Of a stretch of DNA of 64,000 nucleotides, positions 27,450 to 36,554 are shown one piece after another. The notes under the pieces are model-generated. The model was not told the DNA's origin, searched no databases, and worked only from the letters and a program-made list of their open reading frames with translations. A program made the position numbers and the translations under genes. This DNA is from Oricola thermophila. GTDB lineage: Bacteria; Pseudomonadota; Alphaproteobacteria; Rhizobiales; Rhizobiaceae. The DNA is taken from assembly GCF_013358405.1 (NCBI RefSeq), contig NZ_CP054836.1:2914001-2978000 (forward strand), written 5' to 3'. Position 1 is the first letter of the stretch. Each line of letters starts with the position of its first letter.

Positions 27450-29660
27450 CTAGCGGGAACCCGCATACTCCGCCAGCGCGCAGAAGACGTGGTAGAAGCT
27501 CGATGACGGCATGTCGGGGGCGATCACCTGGCCCTCGTCGTCGATGGCATCGTACCAGCCGCCCGGCACCGGGCCGTTGAGATAGTGCGAGAACAGCACG
27601 TCAAACATGCGCCGGCGCAACGCCGCGGCGGGGCCGAGGCCCCGCTTCTCGAAGGCGAGGGAAACCTTGAGCGCCTCAGTCTGCGGCCAGAGCCGGGCAT
27701 GCGGCTCCACGGCCGACCCGTCCGGCTGCATGCCGTCGGCGGCGGCGCCCGTCGCCGGATGATGGCCGAAGGTGGCGGCGGTGGCAAAGAGCTGGCGCGC
27801 CTTGGCGCCGACATCCGGCGTATCGCGATGATCGAGATAGCGCGTGATCAGCCAGGCCCATTCGTAGTGGTGGCCCGGCTCGATGCGGGTCTCCTCGGCC
27901 GAGTTGCGGCTGCGCGACCAGTCGGCATGGAAATATTCCGACAGCGTGCCCGTCGCCTCGTCGAAGAAGTGGCGGTCGAACAGCATGACCATCGCCTGCG
28001 CGCGGTCGAGATACTTCTCCTCGCCGGTCGCCTCGTACCAGGCCATCATGGCCTCGAGGAAATGCATGTGCGGATTGGCGCGGCGCGGAAGCTTGCGGCC
28101 GTCGGTCTCGTAGAACCCGCCATGGGCGTGGTCGGCGAGATTCCGGTCCATGTAGTCGAGCGTCCAGTCGGCCCATTCGCGCGCCTCGGCCCGGCCGGTC
28201 GCCCGGTAGAGCCATGCCAGCCCGAACAGGACGAAGCAGTGGTCATAGGTATCGCGGGTCTCGTCCTGGACGCTGCCGTCGGGATTGAACAGGTGGATCC
28301 AGCCGCCATCGGGATGCCAGCCGGTGCGGGTCAGCGTTTCGAAGCAGTGGTCCAGGATGCCGTCGGCATCGCCCTCCCAGCCCATGAGCTTCGCGTGGGA
28401 GAAGCAGTAGATCTGCCGCGCCAGCACGCGCAGGCGCTTGTAGGGCAGCGGCGCCGGCGTGCCGTCGAAATTCAGCGCCTCGTGCACGCCGCCATGGACC
28501 CGGTCCACCCCCTTCTCGGCCCAGAACGGCAGGGCCGTCTCGAACAGCCAGGACCGAACGGTGGAGGGGTGGCTGTCGTCGCCGCGAGCCTTGAAGGCCA
28601 GGGTGACGTCCTTGACCAGGTGGGTGCGGTCGCGCGCGGTGACCAGAATCTTGTTGTCCTCGGCCACGACGACCAGATCGCGCACGCCGGCAATGGCCAC
28701 CGTGGCGCCACGCGCGCGCACCAGGTTGCCGTCTGCATCGACGGTGATGACGTCGCCGGACACGGCATTGGCGCGATCGTCCTTCGGCGCGGCCTCGTAG
28801 AGCTGCGCCCAGGAACCGAGATCGTCCCAGTCGAAGCGCGCGGGCACGACGCCGATATTGCCGGCCTCCTCCATGATTGCGTAGTCGATCGACAGTTTCG
28901 GCGAGGCGGCGAAGCTCTCCGGGTCGAGCACCAGCTTGCGGCCGTCGCGCGCGCCCTCGCGAACGGCCTTGCGCGCGCACTCCCAGATTCGCGGCTGAAG
29001 GCGGGCATACTCGGCGGCGAGGCGGCCGGCCCGGAACAGGAATATGCCGGCATTCCAGAAGAAGCTGCCGCTGCGCAGGTAGTGCTCCGCCGTCTCAAGG
29101 TCCGGCTTCTCGCGGAAACGGATGACGCGGAAGCCATCGCCCAGCGGCTCGCCCTTCTCGATATAGCCGTACTGCGTCTCGGCGCGGGACGGCGGAATGC
29201 CGATGGTCATGATCGCATCGGTCTCCCGCGCCACGCGGGCGGCGGCCGCGACCGTGTCCTGGAAACCGGCGATGTCGTCGATGCGGGCATCCGACGGCAG
29301 GACGATGACCAGCTCGTCGGGATTCGTCTCCGCGACGGTGGCGATGGCGGCGGCGATGGCGGCCGCGGTATCGCGGATGCAGGGCTCGAGAACCAGAACC
29401 TGCGGCAGGACGGGCGCGCGCGCGACCTCCTTCTCGAGCGCCTCGCCGAGCGCCGCCGAGCCGATGACATGCACCGGCCGGAACGATATGCCCGGCACCA
29501 CGGGAACCATGCGCTCGATGGTGTTGACCAGCAGGCTGCGATCGTTGACGAGGGCGTGGAACTGCTTCGGCTTGTCCTCGCGGGACATCGGCCACAGGCG
29601 CGATCCCGCCCCGCCGCACAGGATCACCGGGGTCACGGTCACATCATTCTTGTTCGCCAT
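27450..29660 (-). CDS. Mannose-1-phosphate guanylyltransferase fused to AGE-type isomerase
   Basis: 736 residues with two enzyme domains. The N-terminal ~365 residues are a GDP-mannose pyrophosphorylase: VILCGGAGSRLWPMSREDKP and KQF (nucleotide binding), GSFFWNAGIFLFRAGR and FDWDDLGSWAQLY. The C-terminal ~365 residues are an AGE (N-acylglucosamine 2-epimerase/mannose isomerase) alpha-barrel with RANPHMHFLEAMMAWYEATG and EPGHHYEWAWLITRYLDHRD. In ordinary bifunctional ManC enzymes the C-terminal domain is a cupin phosphomannose isomerase; here an AGE domain takes its place, so the protein plausibly makes GDP-mannose from fructose-6-P or mannose with other enzymes (inference). The start MANKNDVTVT is chosen by fit to the family. 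Confidence 0.88.
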   Translation of the reverse strand: MANKNDVTVTPVILCGGAGSRLWPMSREDKPKQFHALVNDRSLLVNTIERMVPVVPGISFRPVHVIGSAALGEALEKEVARAPVLPQVLVLEPCIRDTAAAIAAAIATVAETNPDELVIVLPSDARIDDIAGFQDTVAAAARVARETDAIMTIGIPPSRAETQYGYIEKGEPLGDGFRVIRFREKPDLETAEHYLRSGSFFWNAGIFLFRAGRLAAEYARLQPRIWECARKAVREGARDGRKLVLDPESFAASPKLSIDYAIMEEAGNIGVVPARFDWDDLGSWAQLYEAAPKDDRANAVSGDVITVDADGNLVRARGATVAIAGVRDLVVVAEDNKILVTARDRTHLVKDVTLAFKARGDDSHPSTVRSWLFETALPFWAEKGVDRVHGGVHEALNFDGTPAPLPYKRLRVLARQIYCFSHAKLMGWEGDADGILDHCFETLTRTGWHPDGGWIHLFNPDGSVQDETRDTYDHCFVLFGLAWLYRATGRAEAREWADWTLDYMDRNLADHAHGGFYETDGRKLPRRANPHMHFLEAMMAWYEATGEEKYLDRAQAMVMLFDRHFFDEATGTLSEYFHADWSRSRNSAEETRIEPGHHYEWAWLITRYLDHRDTPDVGAKARQLFATAATFGHHPATGAAADGMQPDGSAVEPHARLWPQTEALKVSLAFEKRGLGPAAALRRRMFDVLFSHYLNGPVPGGWYDAIDDEGQVIAPDMPSSSFYHVFCALAEYAGSR

Positions 29661-29754
29661 CGTCTTCCGATCGCCAGATTTCGCAGGCGCCCCCAGGGAA
29701 CCCAATACACGTTTCAGGGCCGGCTGCCCGGTCTCGGCGCGCACGAGGCCCGCG

Positions 29755-29796
29755 CAAGAAGAAACGGCCCGTCTCCCGGTTGAGGAGACAGGCCGT
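29755..29796 (-). terminator. Intrinsic terminator of the Flp pilin gene
   Basis: acggcccgtctcc (29764-29776) and ggagacaggccgt (29784-29796) form a 13-bp stem with one mismatch and a 7-base loop. On the minus strand it is followed by TTTCTTCTT. It lies 40 bases past the pilin stop, just ahead of the ManC-AGE start. A further 16-bp palindrome (29813-29828) sits between the pilin stop and this terminator. Confidence 0.75.
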
Positions 29797-29835
29797 CCCT
29801 GATTTGTCAAGTGCCGCCGCGCGGCGGCGTATCGG

Positions 29836-29997
29836 TCAGGCGCCCTTGACGGTCGTGCCGATCGCGTTGAACTTGGCGTTCAGCTCGGTACCGACCGTAG
29901 TCGCGCCGGCGATGATGGCAACGGCGATGAGGGCGGCGATCAGGCCATACTCGATGGCGGTCGCACCGGACTCGTCTTTCATGAAACGTGCAAACAT
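29836..29997 (-). CDS. Flp-family type IVb pilin
   Basis: A 53-residue Flp/Fap pilin: a short basic leader MFARFMKDES, the prepilin peptidase site before GATAIEYGLIAALIAVAIIA (Glu5-Tyr pair plus a long hydrophobic helix), and a short tail ending NAIGTTVKGA. Flp pilins are assembled by the Tad/Cpa machinery into adhesive pili. The pilin has its own terminator and reads away from the other pilus genes on the plus strand. Upstream, two GCTTAAGG copies 24 bases apart may be regulatory. Confidence 0.92.
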   Translation of the reverse strand: MFARFMKDESGATAIEYGLIAALIAVAIIAGATTVGTELNAKFNAIGTTVKGA

Positions 29998-30309
29998 GGT
30001 GAGCTCCTTTTCTCGTTCACAGCACTTCCGTCGGCGCTCTTCGCGGCGTCGATCGGATGAGGCCAACCTACAGCGCGCCGATTTCCACCTGCTTAAGGAA
30101 CAGGGTTTCCAAAGGCTTAAGGCGAAGGAACGGCAATCTTGGTGAACAATCGGTGCACGCGATGGCGACCATCCGACCGGCCCGCGCCGGACGCGCCGGC
30201 GCGGCGACGAGGCCGGGAGCGGGCATGATCGGCGGAGGCGCTTATGGTTAAATCTTCGTTCATCATTCCGGGCCATATTGCGACCGTACAGACGACAAGG
30301 AGTGCCGGT

Positions 30310-30786
30310 ATGTTCAAGGGGTCGAGATACCTTCTTAGCGCCGCGGCGGCGGCGGGCGTGCTCGCTCATTCGCCGATCGCCGTTGCAGCGGAAAATTTCG
30401 CGGAGATGAATGCCGTTCCCGAACCCGCCATCCGGGTCGTCCTCAATCACGCACGGATCGTCAAGCTGTCCGAGCCCGCCGCAACCGTGATCATAGGCAA
30501 TCCGGAAATCGCCGATGCGACGGTGCGCGACTCGCGCACGCTCGTGCTTACCGGAAGGGGCTTCGGCCAGACCAATCTCGTGATCCTCGACCAGGGCGGA
30601 AACCCGATCCTGGACGAACGGATCGCCGTCTCGCGCGAAAACGGATCGGCCCTGCGCATCTATCGACGCGCGGAGATCGAAACCCTGTCCTGCGAGCCCT
30701 ATTGCGAACGGGCCTACCTGACGGAAGCCGAACTCCAGTCGATCAGGGCGATCGCGGAAGCCAACAACGTCGACGACGACGATTGA
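30310..30786 (+). CDS. Secreted pilus assembly protein, N-terminal domain type (CpaC-like)
   Basis: 158 residues with a signal peptide (MFKGSRYLLSAAAAAGVLAH, cut probably after VAA) and the pilus/secretin N-terminal domain found at the start of CpaC/RcpA: VVLNHARIVKLSEPAATVII then GNPEIADATV and LVLTGRGFGQTNLVILD. The secretin barrel itself is absent, so this is a stand-alone periplasmic relative. AAGGAG lies 7 bases before the ATG. It heads a plus-strand set with the two TadE-like genes. A role in Tad pilus biogenesis is inferred from domain and neighbours. Confidence 0.82.
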   Translation: MFKGSRYLLSAAAAAGVLAHSPIAVAAENFAEMNAVPEPAIRVVLNHARIVKLSEPAATVIIGNPEIADATVRDSRTLVLTGRGFGQTNLVILDQGGNPILDERIAVSRENGSALRIYRRAEIETLSCEPYCERAYLTEAELQSIRAIAEANNVDDDD

Positions 30787-30892
30787 TCTCCCGCCATGGC
30801 GGGACCAATCGGCACCATTGCCAAATCGTAAAAGCGAAAGCTCGCGAAATCGCGGGCAGGAAAACCTTTTCTAAATCCTTTTCACCTATGTT

Positions 30893-30917
30893 GCCCCCGG
30901 TTTCGACCTGCGGGGGT
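30893..30917 (+). promoter_or_regulatory. Hairpin covering the Shine-Dalgarno of the first TadE-like gene
   Basis: cccccg (30894-30899) can pair with cggggg (30911-30916). The loop is 11 bases. The ggggg arm is the only G-rich stretch just before the ATG at 30922, so the ribosome-binding site would be folded away. Confidence 0.4.
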
Positions 30918-30921
30918 ATAC

Positions 30922-31476
30922 ATGGCGACACGTGCTGACACATACGGCCGACGCATCCTCGGCAAACTTCGCGGCTTCCGTGGCGACAGTCGCGGCGCGA
31001 CCGCAATCGAATTCGCCATGCTGGCACTTCCATTCGCATTGCTGTCCTTCGCGATCCTGGAGACGACGGTCTCCTTCACCGCGCAACAGGTGATGAACCA
31101 CGCAGCCGACCGCATCGGACGGCAGATCCGTACCGGACAGATCACGCTGGACAACACGACGGCGGCGCAGTTCCGCGCAAGGATCTGCAACGAAATCTCC
31201 ATCATCGTCGGCGACGGGTGCCCGGAGCTGGTGTACGACCTGAACCACTACAACAAGTTCTCGGACGTTCCGAAGACGATCCCGATCGGAGCCGACGGCG
31301 ACATCGATTCCACGGGTTTTACCTTCAATCCGGGCGACGAGGGAACAATCAACTCGTTGCGCATCTTCTATCGATGGCCTGTCATGACCGACGTGATGCG
31401 GTCGTTCATGGAAAACCTGCCCAATGGCAAAACCCTGCTGTTCGCGACGGTCACCTGGCAGAACGAGCCGTTCTGA
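30922..31476 (+). CDS. TadE/G-like pseudopilin 1
   Basis: 184 residues. After a basic leader the sequence GATAIEFAMLALPFALLSFA, with Glu in the hydrophobic helix, is the TadE motif for prepilin-type processing and membrane insertion. A variable extracellular part of about 120 residues follows, with two Cys (RARICNEIS, VGDGCPE) that may pair. TadE and TadF are minor pseudopilins of the Tad system. It is co-oriented with the CpaC-like gene upstream and the next TadE-like gene (34-base gap). Confidence 0.85.
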   Translation: MATRADTYGRRILGKLRGFRGDSRGATAIEFAMLALPFALLSFAILETTVSFTAQQVMNHAADRIGRQIRTGQITLDNTTAAQFRARICNEISIIVGDGCPELVYDLNHYNKFSDVPKTIPIGADGDIDSTGFTFNPGDEGTINSLRIFYRWPVMTDVMRSFMENLPNGKTLLFATVTWQNEPF

Positions 31477-31510
31477 CGATGCGACCCGGCTGGAAAACGA
31501 GGACATGACC

Positions 31511-32122
31511 ATGAAAGCGTTTCCGACCAGAGTCCTGCGCAAGGCGGCCGTCATGCACCGTTTCCTGCGCGACCGGCGCGGCATCGCGGCCGTCGAGTTC
31601 GCGCTGATCGTCCCGCTCATGCTGGTGATGTATCTCGGCACGCTCGAAATATCCGGCGCAGTGTCGATCAACCGGAAGGTCAGCCGCGTCGCCTCCACGG
31701 TCGCCGACCTGGTAACGCAGCAGGACGGCGTGACCAAGGCCGAACTCGACGACATCATGGAGATCGGCGAGGCGGTGCTGTTCCCCTACACGATAAAGAA
31801 GCCGGACATCTGGATCACCGCAATCAACGTCGATTCGAGCTATCCCAAGGGCGGGAAGGTCGCGTGGTCGCGCCGCTACAACGAGGGCACGTTCCAGAGC
31901 GGCGTGCCGGAGGGTGACGACACCTGGGTTCCACCGGATCTGCGCATCGACGGGACATTCCTTGTCAAGGTCGAAGCGGAACTCGACTATGTCCCGCTCG
32001 CAGCATGGCTCATCGGCAACTCGATCGGCACCACCAAGGACGGTGTCGGCATGATCGAGATGAGCGAACGCTACTACCTGCGGCCGCGCCTCGGCGAGGA
32101 CATTCCCTGCCCGGACTGCTAG
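31511..32122 (+). CDS. TadE/G-like pseudopilin 2
   Basis: 203 residues with leader MKAFPTRVLRKAAVMHRFLR and the TadE motif GIAAVEFALIVPLMLVMYLG; the rest is extracytoplasmic and ends in a C-P-D-C motif. Two in-frame ATGs (31505, 31511) are possible; the second is chosen because GAGG is 8 bases upstream. It is the last gene of the small Tad group and converges with the phnD-like gene 10 bases away. No Tad ATPase, prepilin peptidase or secretin is present in the window, so the core machinery must lie elsewhere. Confidence 0.82.
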   Translation: MKAFPTRVLRKAAVMHRFLRDRRGIAAVEFALIVPLMLVMYLGTLEISGAVSINRKVSRVASTVADLVTQQDGVTKAELDDIMEIGEAVLFPYTIKKPDIWITAINVDSSYPKGGKVAWSRRYNEGTFQSGVPEGDDTWVPPDLRIDGTFLVKVEAELDYVPLAAWLIGNSIGTTKDGVGMIEMSERYYLRPRLGEDIPCPDC

Positions 32123-32132
32123 GTTCCGCGCT

Positions 32133-33065
32133 TCACTCGCCGGAGGCGGAAATCGCAGCAACCAGCGCGAGCGCAGAGCGATACTCGTCGGCGGTCACGA
32201 TCTCGAACCCACCGCCGAGTTCCGGAGAAATTCCATCGAGAACATCGGGATGACCGAGAGCGAGGCCGGCAAGAGCGCGCCGGAGCGCTGCTTTCGCCTC
32301 GTGCGGCAGGTTTCGGCGAACCGCATGGGGACCGAAACGCACGGCCTGCGACCGCCACATGACGGCAAAACGATCCGGGGCCAGTTCTTCCAGATAGGCG
32401 CGGGGACCGCCCGCGAAAACGGCCGCCGAACCGGGCCGCACAAATTCCCATACAAAAGCCGCGGCAACCTCTCCATCGGCCAGCATGCGCAATGCCTCCT
32501 GCGTGGTTTCGACGCGCCGCAAATCGAGCCCGGATTGCGCGAGCGGACGCCCCTGCCAGCGAAAGCCCGCCGCGGGAAGCATATCCCCGCCAAGCGAATC
32601 CCGCGGGCCGATCGCGACCGGCAGGCCAGCAAGGTCGCCGATGTGCGCGACTTTCGCGCCGTCGGCGACCAGCACCGAGCGCACGGCGCTCGCCCCCTCC
32701 CTGTTGACCGGGGCCGCAAGCGGTTCGACGCATTCGCACAACTCGGAAGCCGTGGCATAGGCCAGCGCGGAAAACACCGCATATTCCACGCGTGACGTGG
32801 CGACGGCATCGATCAGCGCGGAACCGTCGCGTGCCGGAAATATCTCAACCGGCATGGCAAGGACTTCCGAGACCAGCGCACGAAATCCTTCCAGCCTTTC
32901 CCGTGCAAACGTCCCGTCCGACGGCAGGACAATGCCTATCCGGAACGTGCCCATCCCATCGCGCCAGTCGGCCCGCGCCGGGATGGCGGCAAGCAGGGCC
33001 ACGGCCAGGAAAATCGCCGCTTCGAGAAGAAGCGTCAGCTTGTTTCGGCGTCTCGGCAATGCCAT
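32133..33065 (-). CDS. PhnD-like phosphate/phosphonate-binding protein
   Basis: 310 residues: basic N-terminus, hydrophobic signal (LTLLLEAAIFLAVALLAAIP, cut near ARA) and a type 2 periplasmic-binding fold of the PhnD/SsuA-like group (FRIGIVLPSDGTFARERLEG, VEYAVFSALAYATASELCEC, LPVAIGPRDSLGGDMLPAAG). Such proteins feed ABC transporters for phosphate, phosphite or phosphonates, or act in sensing. No permease or ATPase gene is nearby, so it is an orphan binding protein. Ligand unknown. Confidence 0.75.
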   Translation of the reverse strand: MALPRRRNKLTLLLEAAIFLAVALLAAIPARADWRDGMGTFRIGIVLPSDGTFARERLEGFRALVSEVLAMPVEIFPARDGSALIDAVATSRVEYAVFSALAYATASELCECVEPLAAPVNREGASAVRSVLVADGAKVAHIGDLAGLPVAIGPRDSLGGDMLPAAGFRWQGRPLAQSGLDLRRVETTQEALRMLADGEVAAAFVWEFVRPGSAAVFAGGPRAYLEELAPDRFAVMWRSQAVRFGPHAVRRNLPHEAKAALRRALAGLALGHPDVLDGISPELGGGFEIVTADEYRSALALVAAISASGE

Positions 33066-33140
33066 CTTTAGTCATCCACCTCCATCCTGCCGATACGCAA
33101 AGGTATCGCAGAGGCAACAAACATAACAACGGACCATGCA

Positions 33141-34382
33141 ATGAAACGCGTTTTCCTCTTCGTCCTCGATTCCGTCGGCATAGGCGGGGCCAAGGATGCC
33201 GAAGCCTTCGGCGACGCGGGTTCGAACACGGTCGGCCACATCCTGGAACGCGCCAACGCCGGACAGGCCGACGAGGCGGGACTACGCGACGGCCCCCTCG
33301 AGCTTCCGAATCTCGCATCGCTCGGTCTCTTTCACGCACTCGAGGCGGCATCGGGGCATCCCCTCGCCGCGCAGATGAAGCCGGCCGAGGTTACCGGATT
33401 CTGGGGCGCATGCGACGAGGTTTCACACGGCAAGGACACACCGTCCGGGCACTGGGAAATCGCCGGCGTGCCGGTACGCTTCGACTGGGGATATTTCCCG
33501 GACGAGATCCCCTGCTTCCCGCAGGACCTGCTCGACAGGATCTACAAGGACGCGGGCATCGACGGCTCCCTCGGCAACAAGCATGCCTCGGGAACGGAGA
33601 TCATCAGGGAACTCGGCGAGGAACACGTGAAGACCGGCCTGCCGATCTTCTATACATCCGCCGACTCCGTGTTCCAGATCGCCGCCCACGAGGAAAGCTT
33701 CGGGCTGCAGCGGCTCTACGACCTGTGCGAAGTGGTGCGCGGCCATGTCGATGCGCTGAACATTGGCCGCGTGATCGCCCGCCCCTTCATCGGCAGCTCG
33801 GCGGACGACTTCGCGCGTACCGGCAACCGGCGCGACTACTCAGTGCTGCCGCCCGAGCCGACCGTGCTGGACCGGCTGACCGGGGATGGCGGGCGTGTTC
33901 TCGCCGTCGGCAAGATCGCCGACATCTTCGCCCACCAGGGCATCACAAAGCTGCGCAAGGCGAACGGCAACGCGGCACTGTTCGAGGCGACCCTGGCGAC
34001 GATGGACGAGGCGGGCGACCGCGACCTCGTCTTCACCAATTTCGTCGATTTCGACATGCTGTACGGCCATCGCCGCAACGTGCCCGGATACGCAGCGGCG
34101 CTGGAGGAATTCGACAGGCTGCTGCCGGAAGCAATGGCAAGGTTGCGGCCGGGAGACCTCATGATCATCACCGCCGACCACGGCTGCGATCCCACATGGC
34201 CCGGAACGGACCATACCCGCGAGCGCATCCCCGTCATCGGCACCGGCCCGGGGCTGCGTGCGACCGGCATCGGCGTGCGACCGACCTATGCCGACATAGG
34301 CGAAACCATTGCCGAACACCTGGGACTGAAGCCCGGGCGGCACGGCACATCCTTCCTGGCAGATATCGCCGCGAATGCCTGA
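33141..34382 (+). CDS. deoB: Phosphopentomutase
   Basis: A 413-residue metalloenzyme of the alkaline-phosphatase superfamily that interconverts ribose/deoxyribose 1- and 5-phosphates in nucleoside salvage. Seen are [20 protein letters not shown] (metal-binding Asp), [10 protein letters not shown] with the phosphorylated Thr region, [18 protein letters not shown], and [20 protein letters not shown] with the C-terminal metal ligands. It overlaps mutM by 8 bases, so the two are probably co-transcribed. It is divergent from the phnD-like gene over a 75-base gap. Confidence 0.97.
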   Translation: MKRVFLFVLDSVGIGGAKDAEAFGDAGSNTVGHILERANAGQADEAGLRDGPLELPNLASLGLFHALEAASGHPLAAQMKPAEVTGFWGACDEVSHGKDTPSGHWEIAGVPVRFDWGYFPDEIPCFPQDLLDRIYKDAGIDGSLGNKHASGTEIIRELGEEHVKTGLPIFYTSADSVFQIAAHEESFGLQRLYDLCEVVRGHVDALNIGRVIARPFIGSSADDFARTGNRRDYSVLPPEPTVLDRLTGDGGRVLAVGKIADIFAHQGITKLRKANGNAALFEATLATMDEAGDRDLVFTNFVDFDMLYGHRRNVPGYAAALEEFDRLLPEAMARLRPGDLMIITADHGCDPTWPGTDHTRERIPVIGTGPGLRATGIGVRPTYADIGETIAEHLGLKPGRHGTSFLADIAANA

Positions 34383-35268
34383 ACTGCCCGAAGTCGAAAC
34401 CGTCCGCCGCGGCCTGCAACCGGCCATGGAAAACGCGCGAATCGACTCGGTCGAAACCCGGCGACCGGACCTGCGGTTTCCGCTTCCGGAAGGCATGGAA
34501 GGCGCGCTGGCAGGCCGGCGGATCGAGGCGCTGGGGCGGCGGGCGAAATACCTTCTTGTCGAGCTGGACAACGGACAGGTCCTCGGCTGCCATCTCGGCA
34601 TGTCCGGGTCGTTCCGCGTCGAGGACCCGGAGGCGTCGGAGACGCCGGGCGCATTCCGGCACGCCCGCTCGAAGGACAGCGCGCACGACCATGTCGTGTT
34701 CCACCTCATGTCGGCGGACGGAACGGCGCGGCGCGTGATCTACAACGATCCACGGCGTTTCGGCTTCATGTTCCTGACCAGCCGCGAGAGCCTCGACGGC
34801 AATCCCTTCCTGAGGAAGCTCGGCCTCGAGCCGACCGGCAACGCGCTCGACGGCAAGGCGCTGGCCGCCACACTCGCGGGGCGCAGAACGACGCTGAAGG
34901 CCGCCCTGCTGGACCAGAAAACGGTTGCCGGGCTCGGCAACATCTATGTCTGCGAGGCGCTGTGGCGAGCGGGACTGTCGCCGAAACGCACGGCCGCCAC
35001 GCTGGCGCGCAAGGACGGCATGCCGACAGATCGCTGCGTCCGGCTGGCCGATGCCGTCCGGGACGTCATCGCCGACGCGATCGCGGCGGGCGGATCGTCG
35101 CTCAGGGACCACATACGGACCGACGGGACGCTGGGATATTTCCAGCACTCCTTCTCGGTCTACGACCGCGAGGGGCAGCCGTGCCCGCGCGACGGCTGCG
35201 ACGGCACGATCCGGCGCATCGTGCAGTCCGGACGCTCGACTTTCCACTGTCCGACATGTCAGAAATAG
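34375..35268 (+). CDS. mutM: Formamidopyrimidine-DNA glycosylase (MutM/Fpg)
   Basis: A 297-residue base-excision repair enzyme that removes 8-oxoguanine and formamidopyrimidines. The mature N-terminal [13 protein letters not shown] carries the catalytic Pro and Glu; [18 protein letters not shown] is the helix-two-turn-helix; the zinc finger is CPRDGCDG then CPTCQ. Length fits the family. The first 8 bases overlap deoB, and an enoyl-CoA hydratase gene follows 34 bases later, a common order in Rhizobiales. Confidence 0.98.
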   Translation: MPELPEVETVRRGLQPAMENARIDSVETRRPDLRFPLPEGMEGALAGRRIEALGRRAKYLLVELDNGQVLGCHLGMSGSFRVEDPEASETPGAFRHARSKDSAHDHVVFHLMSADGTARRVIYNDPRRFGFMFLTSRESLDGNPFLRKLGLEPTGNALDGKALAATLAGRRTTLKAALLDQKTVAGLGNIYVCEALWRAGLSPKRTAATLARKDGMPTDRCVRLADAVRDVIADAIAAGGSSLRDHIRTDGTLGYFQHSFSVYDREGQPCPRDGCDGTIRRIVQSGRSTFHCPTCQK

Positions 35269-35302
35269 CCGCCCAACAGGCAATGGCGAGCGGAGTTGAC
35301 CA

Positions 35303-36076
35303 ATGGCCTACGAAACCATCCTGAGCGAGAAGCGCGGCGAGGTCGGGCTTATCACCCTGAACCGGCCGGACGCGATGAACGCGCTCAACTCCCGGCTCCT
35401 GTCGGAGCTGCTCGACGCGGTCGGCAAGATGGATGCCGACGCGCGCATCGGCGCCGTGGTGATCACCGGTTCGCAAAAGGCGTTCGCCGCAGGCGTCGAT
35501 ATCAAGGAAATGCAGGACTATGAATTCGCCGACATATGCATGAACGATTTCGTTGCGGGCTGGGACCGGTTCGCGGCGACGCGAAAACCGGTGATCGCCG
35601 CAGTCTCCGGCTATGCGCTCGGCGGCGGATGCGAGCTGGCAATGATGTGCGACTTCATCATAGCGGGCGAAAGCGCGAAGTTCGGCCAGCCCGAGATCAC
35701 GCTCGGCGTCATGCCCGGCATGGGGGGCACGCAACGCCTCGCCCGCGCGATCGGAAAGGCCAAGACGATGGAGATGTGCCTGACCGGCAGGCTGATGGAT
35801 GCCGCGGAGGCGGAAAGCTCGGGCCTGGTGGCGCGCGTCGTCCCGGACCACGAGGTCGTGGAAGAGGCCATGCGTGCCGCGGAAAAGATCGCCGGCCTCT
35901 CGCGCCCGGCCGTGCTGATGACCAAGGAAACCGTCAACCGCGCCTTCGAGACAACGCTCGCGGAAGGCCTGCGCTTCGAGCGGCGCGCCTTCCAGTCCAT
36001 GTTCGCGCTGGAAGACCAGAAGGAAGGCATGGCCGCGTTCGTCGAGAAGCGGTCTCCGAGCTTCAAGAACCGCTAG
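35303..36076 (+). CDS. Enoyl-CoA hydratase
   Basis: A 257-residue crotonase that hydrates trans-2-enoyl-CoA in beta-oxidation. Both catalytic Glu positions are present at the normal 20-residue spacing: [17 protein letters not shown] and [10 protein letters not shown]; the oxyanion-hole region is [11 protein letters not shown] and [14 protein letters not shown] follows. The C-terminal [12 protein letters not shown] resembles mitochondrial enoyl-CoA hydratases. CGGAG precedes the ATG. It lies between mutM and rpsT, as in many Rhizobiales, without an evident functional link. Confidence 0.95.
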   Translation: MAYETILSEKRGEVGLITLNRPDAMNALNSRLLSELLDAVGKMDADARIGAVVITGSQKAFAAGVDIKEMQDYEFADICMNDFVAGWDRFAATRKPVIAAVSGYALGGGCELAMMCDFIIAGESAKFGQPEITLGVMPGMGGTQRLARAIGKAKTMEMCLTGRLMDAAEAESSGLVARVVPDHEVVEEAMRAAEKIAGLSRPAVLMTKETVNRAFETTLAEGLRFERRAFQSMFALEDQKEGMAAFVEKRSPSFKNR

Positions 36077-36107
36077 CCAAAACCTCGGGGCGCGACGGCG
36101 GCAACCG

Positions 36108-36136
36108 TTGACGCAAAGGCCAATTGGGCGTATAGA
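36108..36136 (+). promoter_or_regulatory. Strong sigma70-type promoter of rpsT
   Basis: TTGACG (36108-36113) and TATAGA (36131-36136) are separated by exactly 17 bases. The predicted start lies near 36143, leaving a leader of about 90 nt before rpsT. Confidence 0.75.
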
Positions 36137-36234
36137 CCGCCCACCTTGGCGGCCAACCGGTCGCCATTATGATTTTGTCTGCCCGCATCGGCTGAGGATG
36201 CCGGACCGGGCTCCGAAAATGAAAGAGGACCACC

Positions 36235-36501
36235 ATGGCCAACACAACCTCGGCCAAGAAAATGACGCGCAAGATCGCGCGCCGCACGGCGATCAACACC
36301 AATCGCCGCTCCCGCGTGCGCACCTTCATCCGCAAGGTCGAGGAAGCGATCGCTTCCGGCGACATCAAGGCCGCCTCGGAAGCACTGAAGGCTGCGCAGC
36401 CGGAAATCATGCGCGCCGCCACCAAAGGCGTCCTGCACAAGAACACGGCATCGCGAAAGGTGTCGCGCCTGGCCTCGCGCGTGAAGGCCCTGGCCAGCTA
36501 G
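36235..36501 (+). CDS. rpsT: 30S ribosomal protein S20
   Basis: An 88-residue basic protein starting [20 protein letters not shown], with the S20 stretch [20 protein letters not shown] and a C-terminal [20 protein letters not shown]. It binds 16S rRNA early in small-subunit assembly. AGAGGA precedes the ATG. It has its own promoter and terminator, so it is a single-gene unit just upstream of dnaA. Confidence 0.98.
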   Translation: MANTTSAKKMTRKIARRTAINTNRRSRVRTFIRKVEEAIASGDIKAASEALKAAQPEIMRAATKGVLHKNTASRKVSRLASRVKALAS

Positions 36502-36530
36502 ATTTCACGTAGTCGGCTAATGAATTTCGA

Positions 36531-36554
36531 AGCCCGGCAGTGCCGGGCTTTTTT
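36531..36554 (+). terminator. Intrinsic terminator of rpsT
   Basis: agcccggc and gccgggct form a perfect 8-bp stem with an agt loop, followed directly by TTTTTT. It lies 30 bases after the rpsT stop. Confidence 0.9.
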
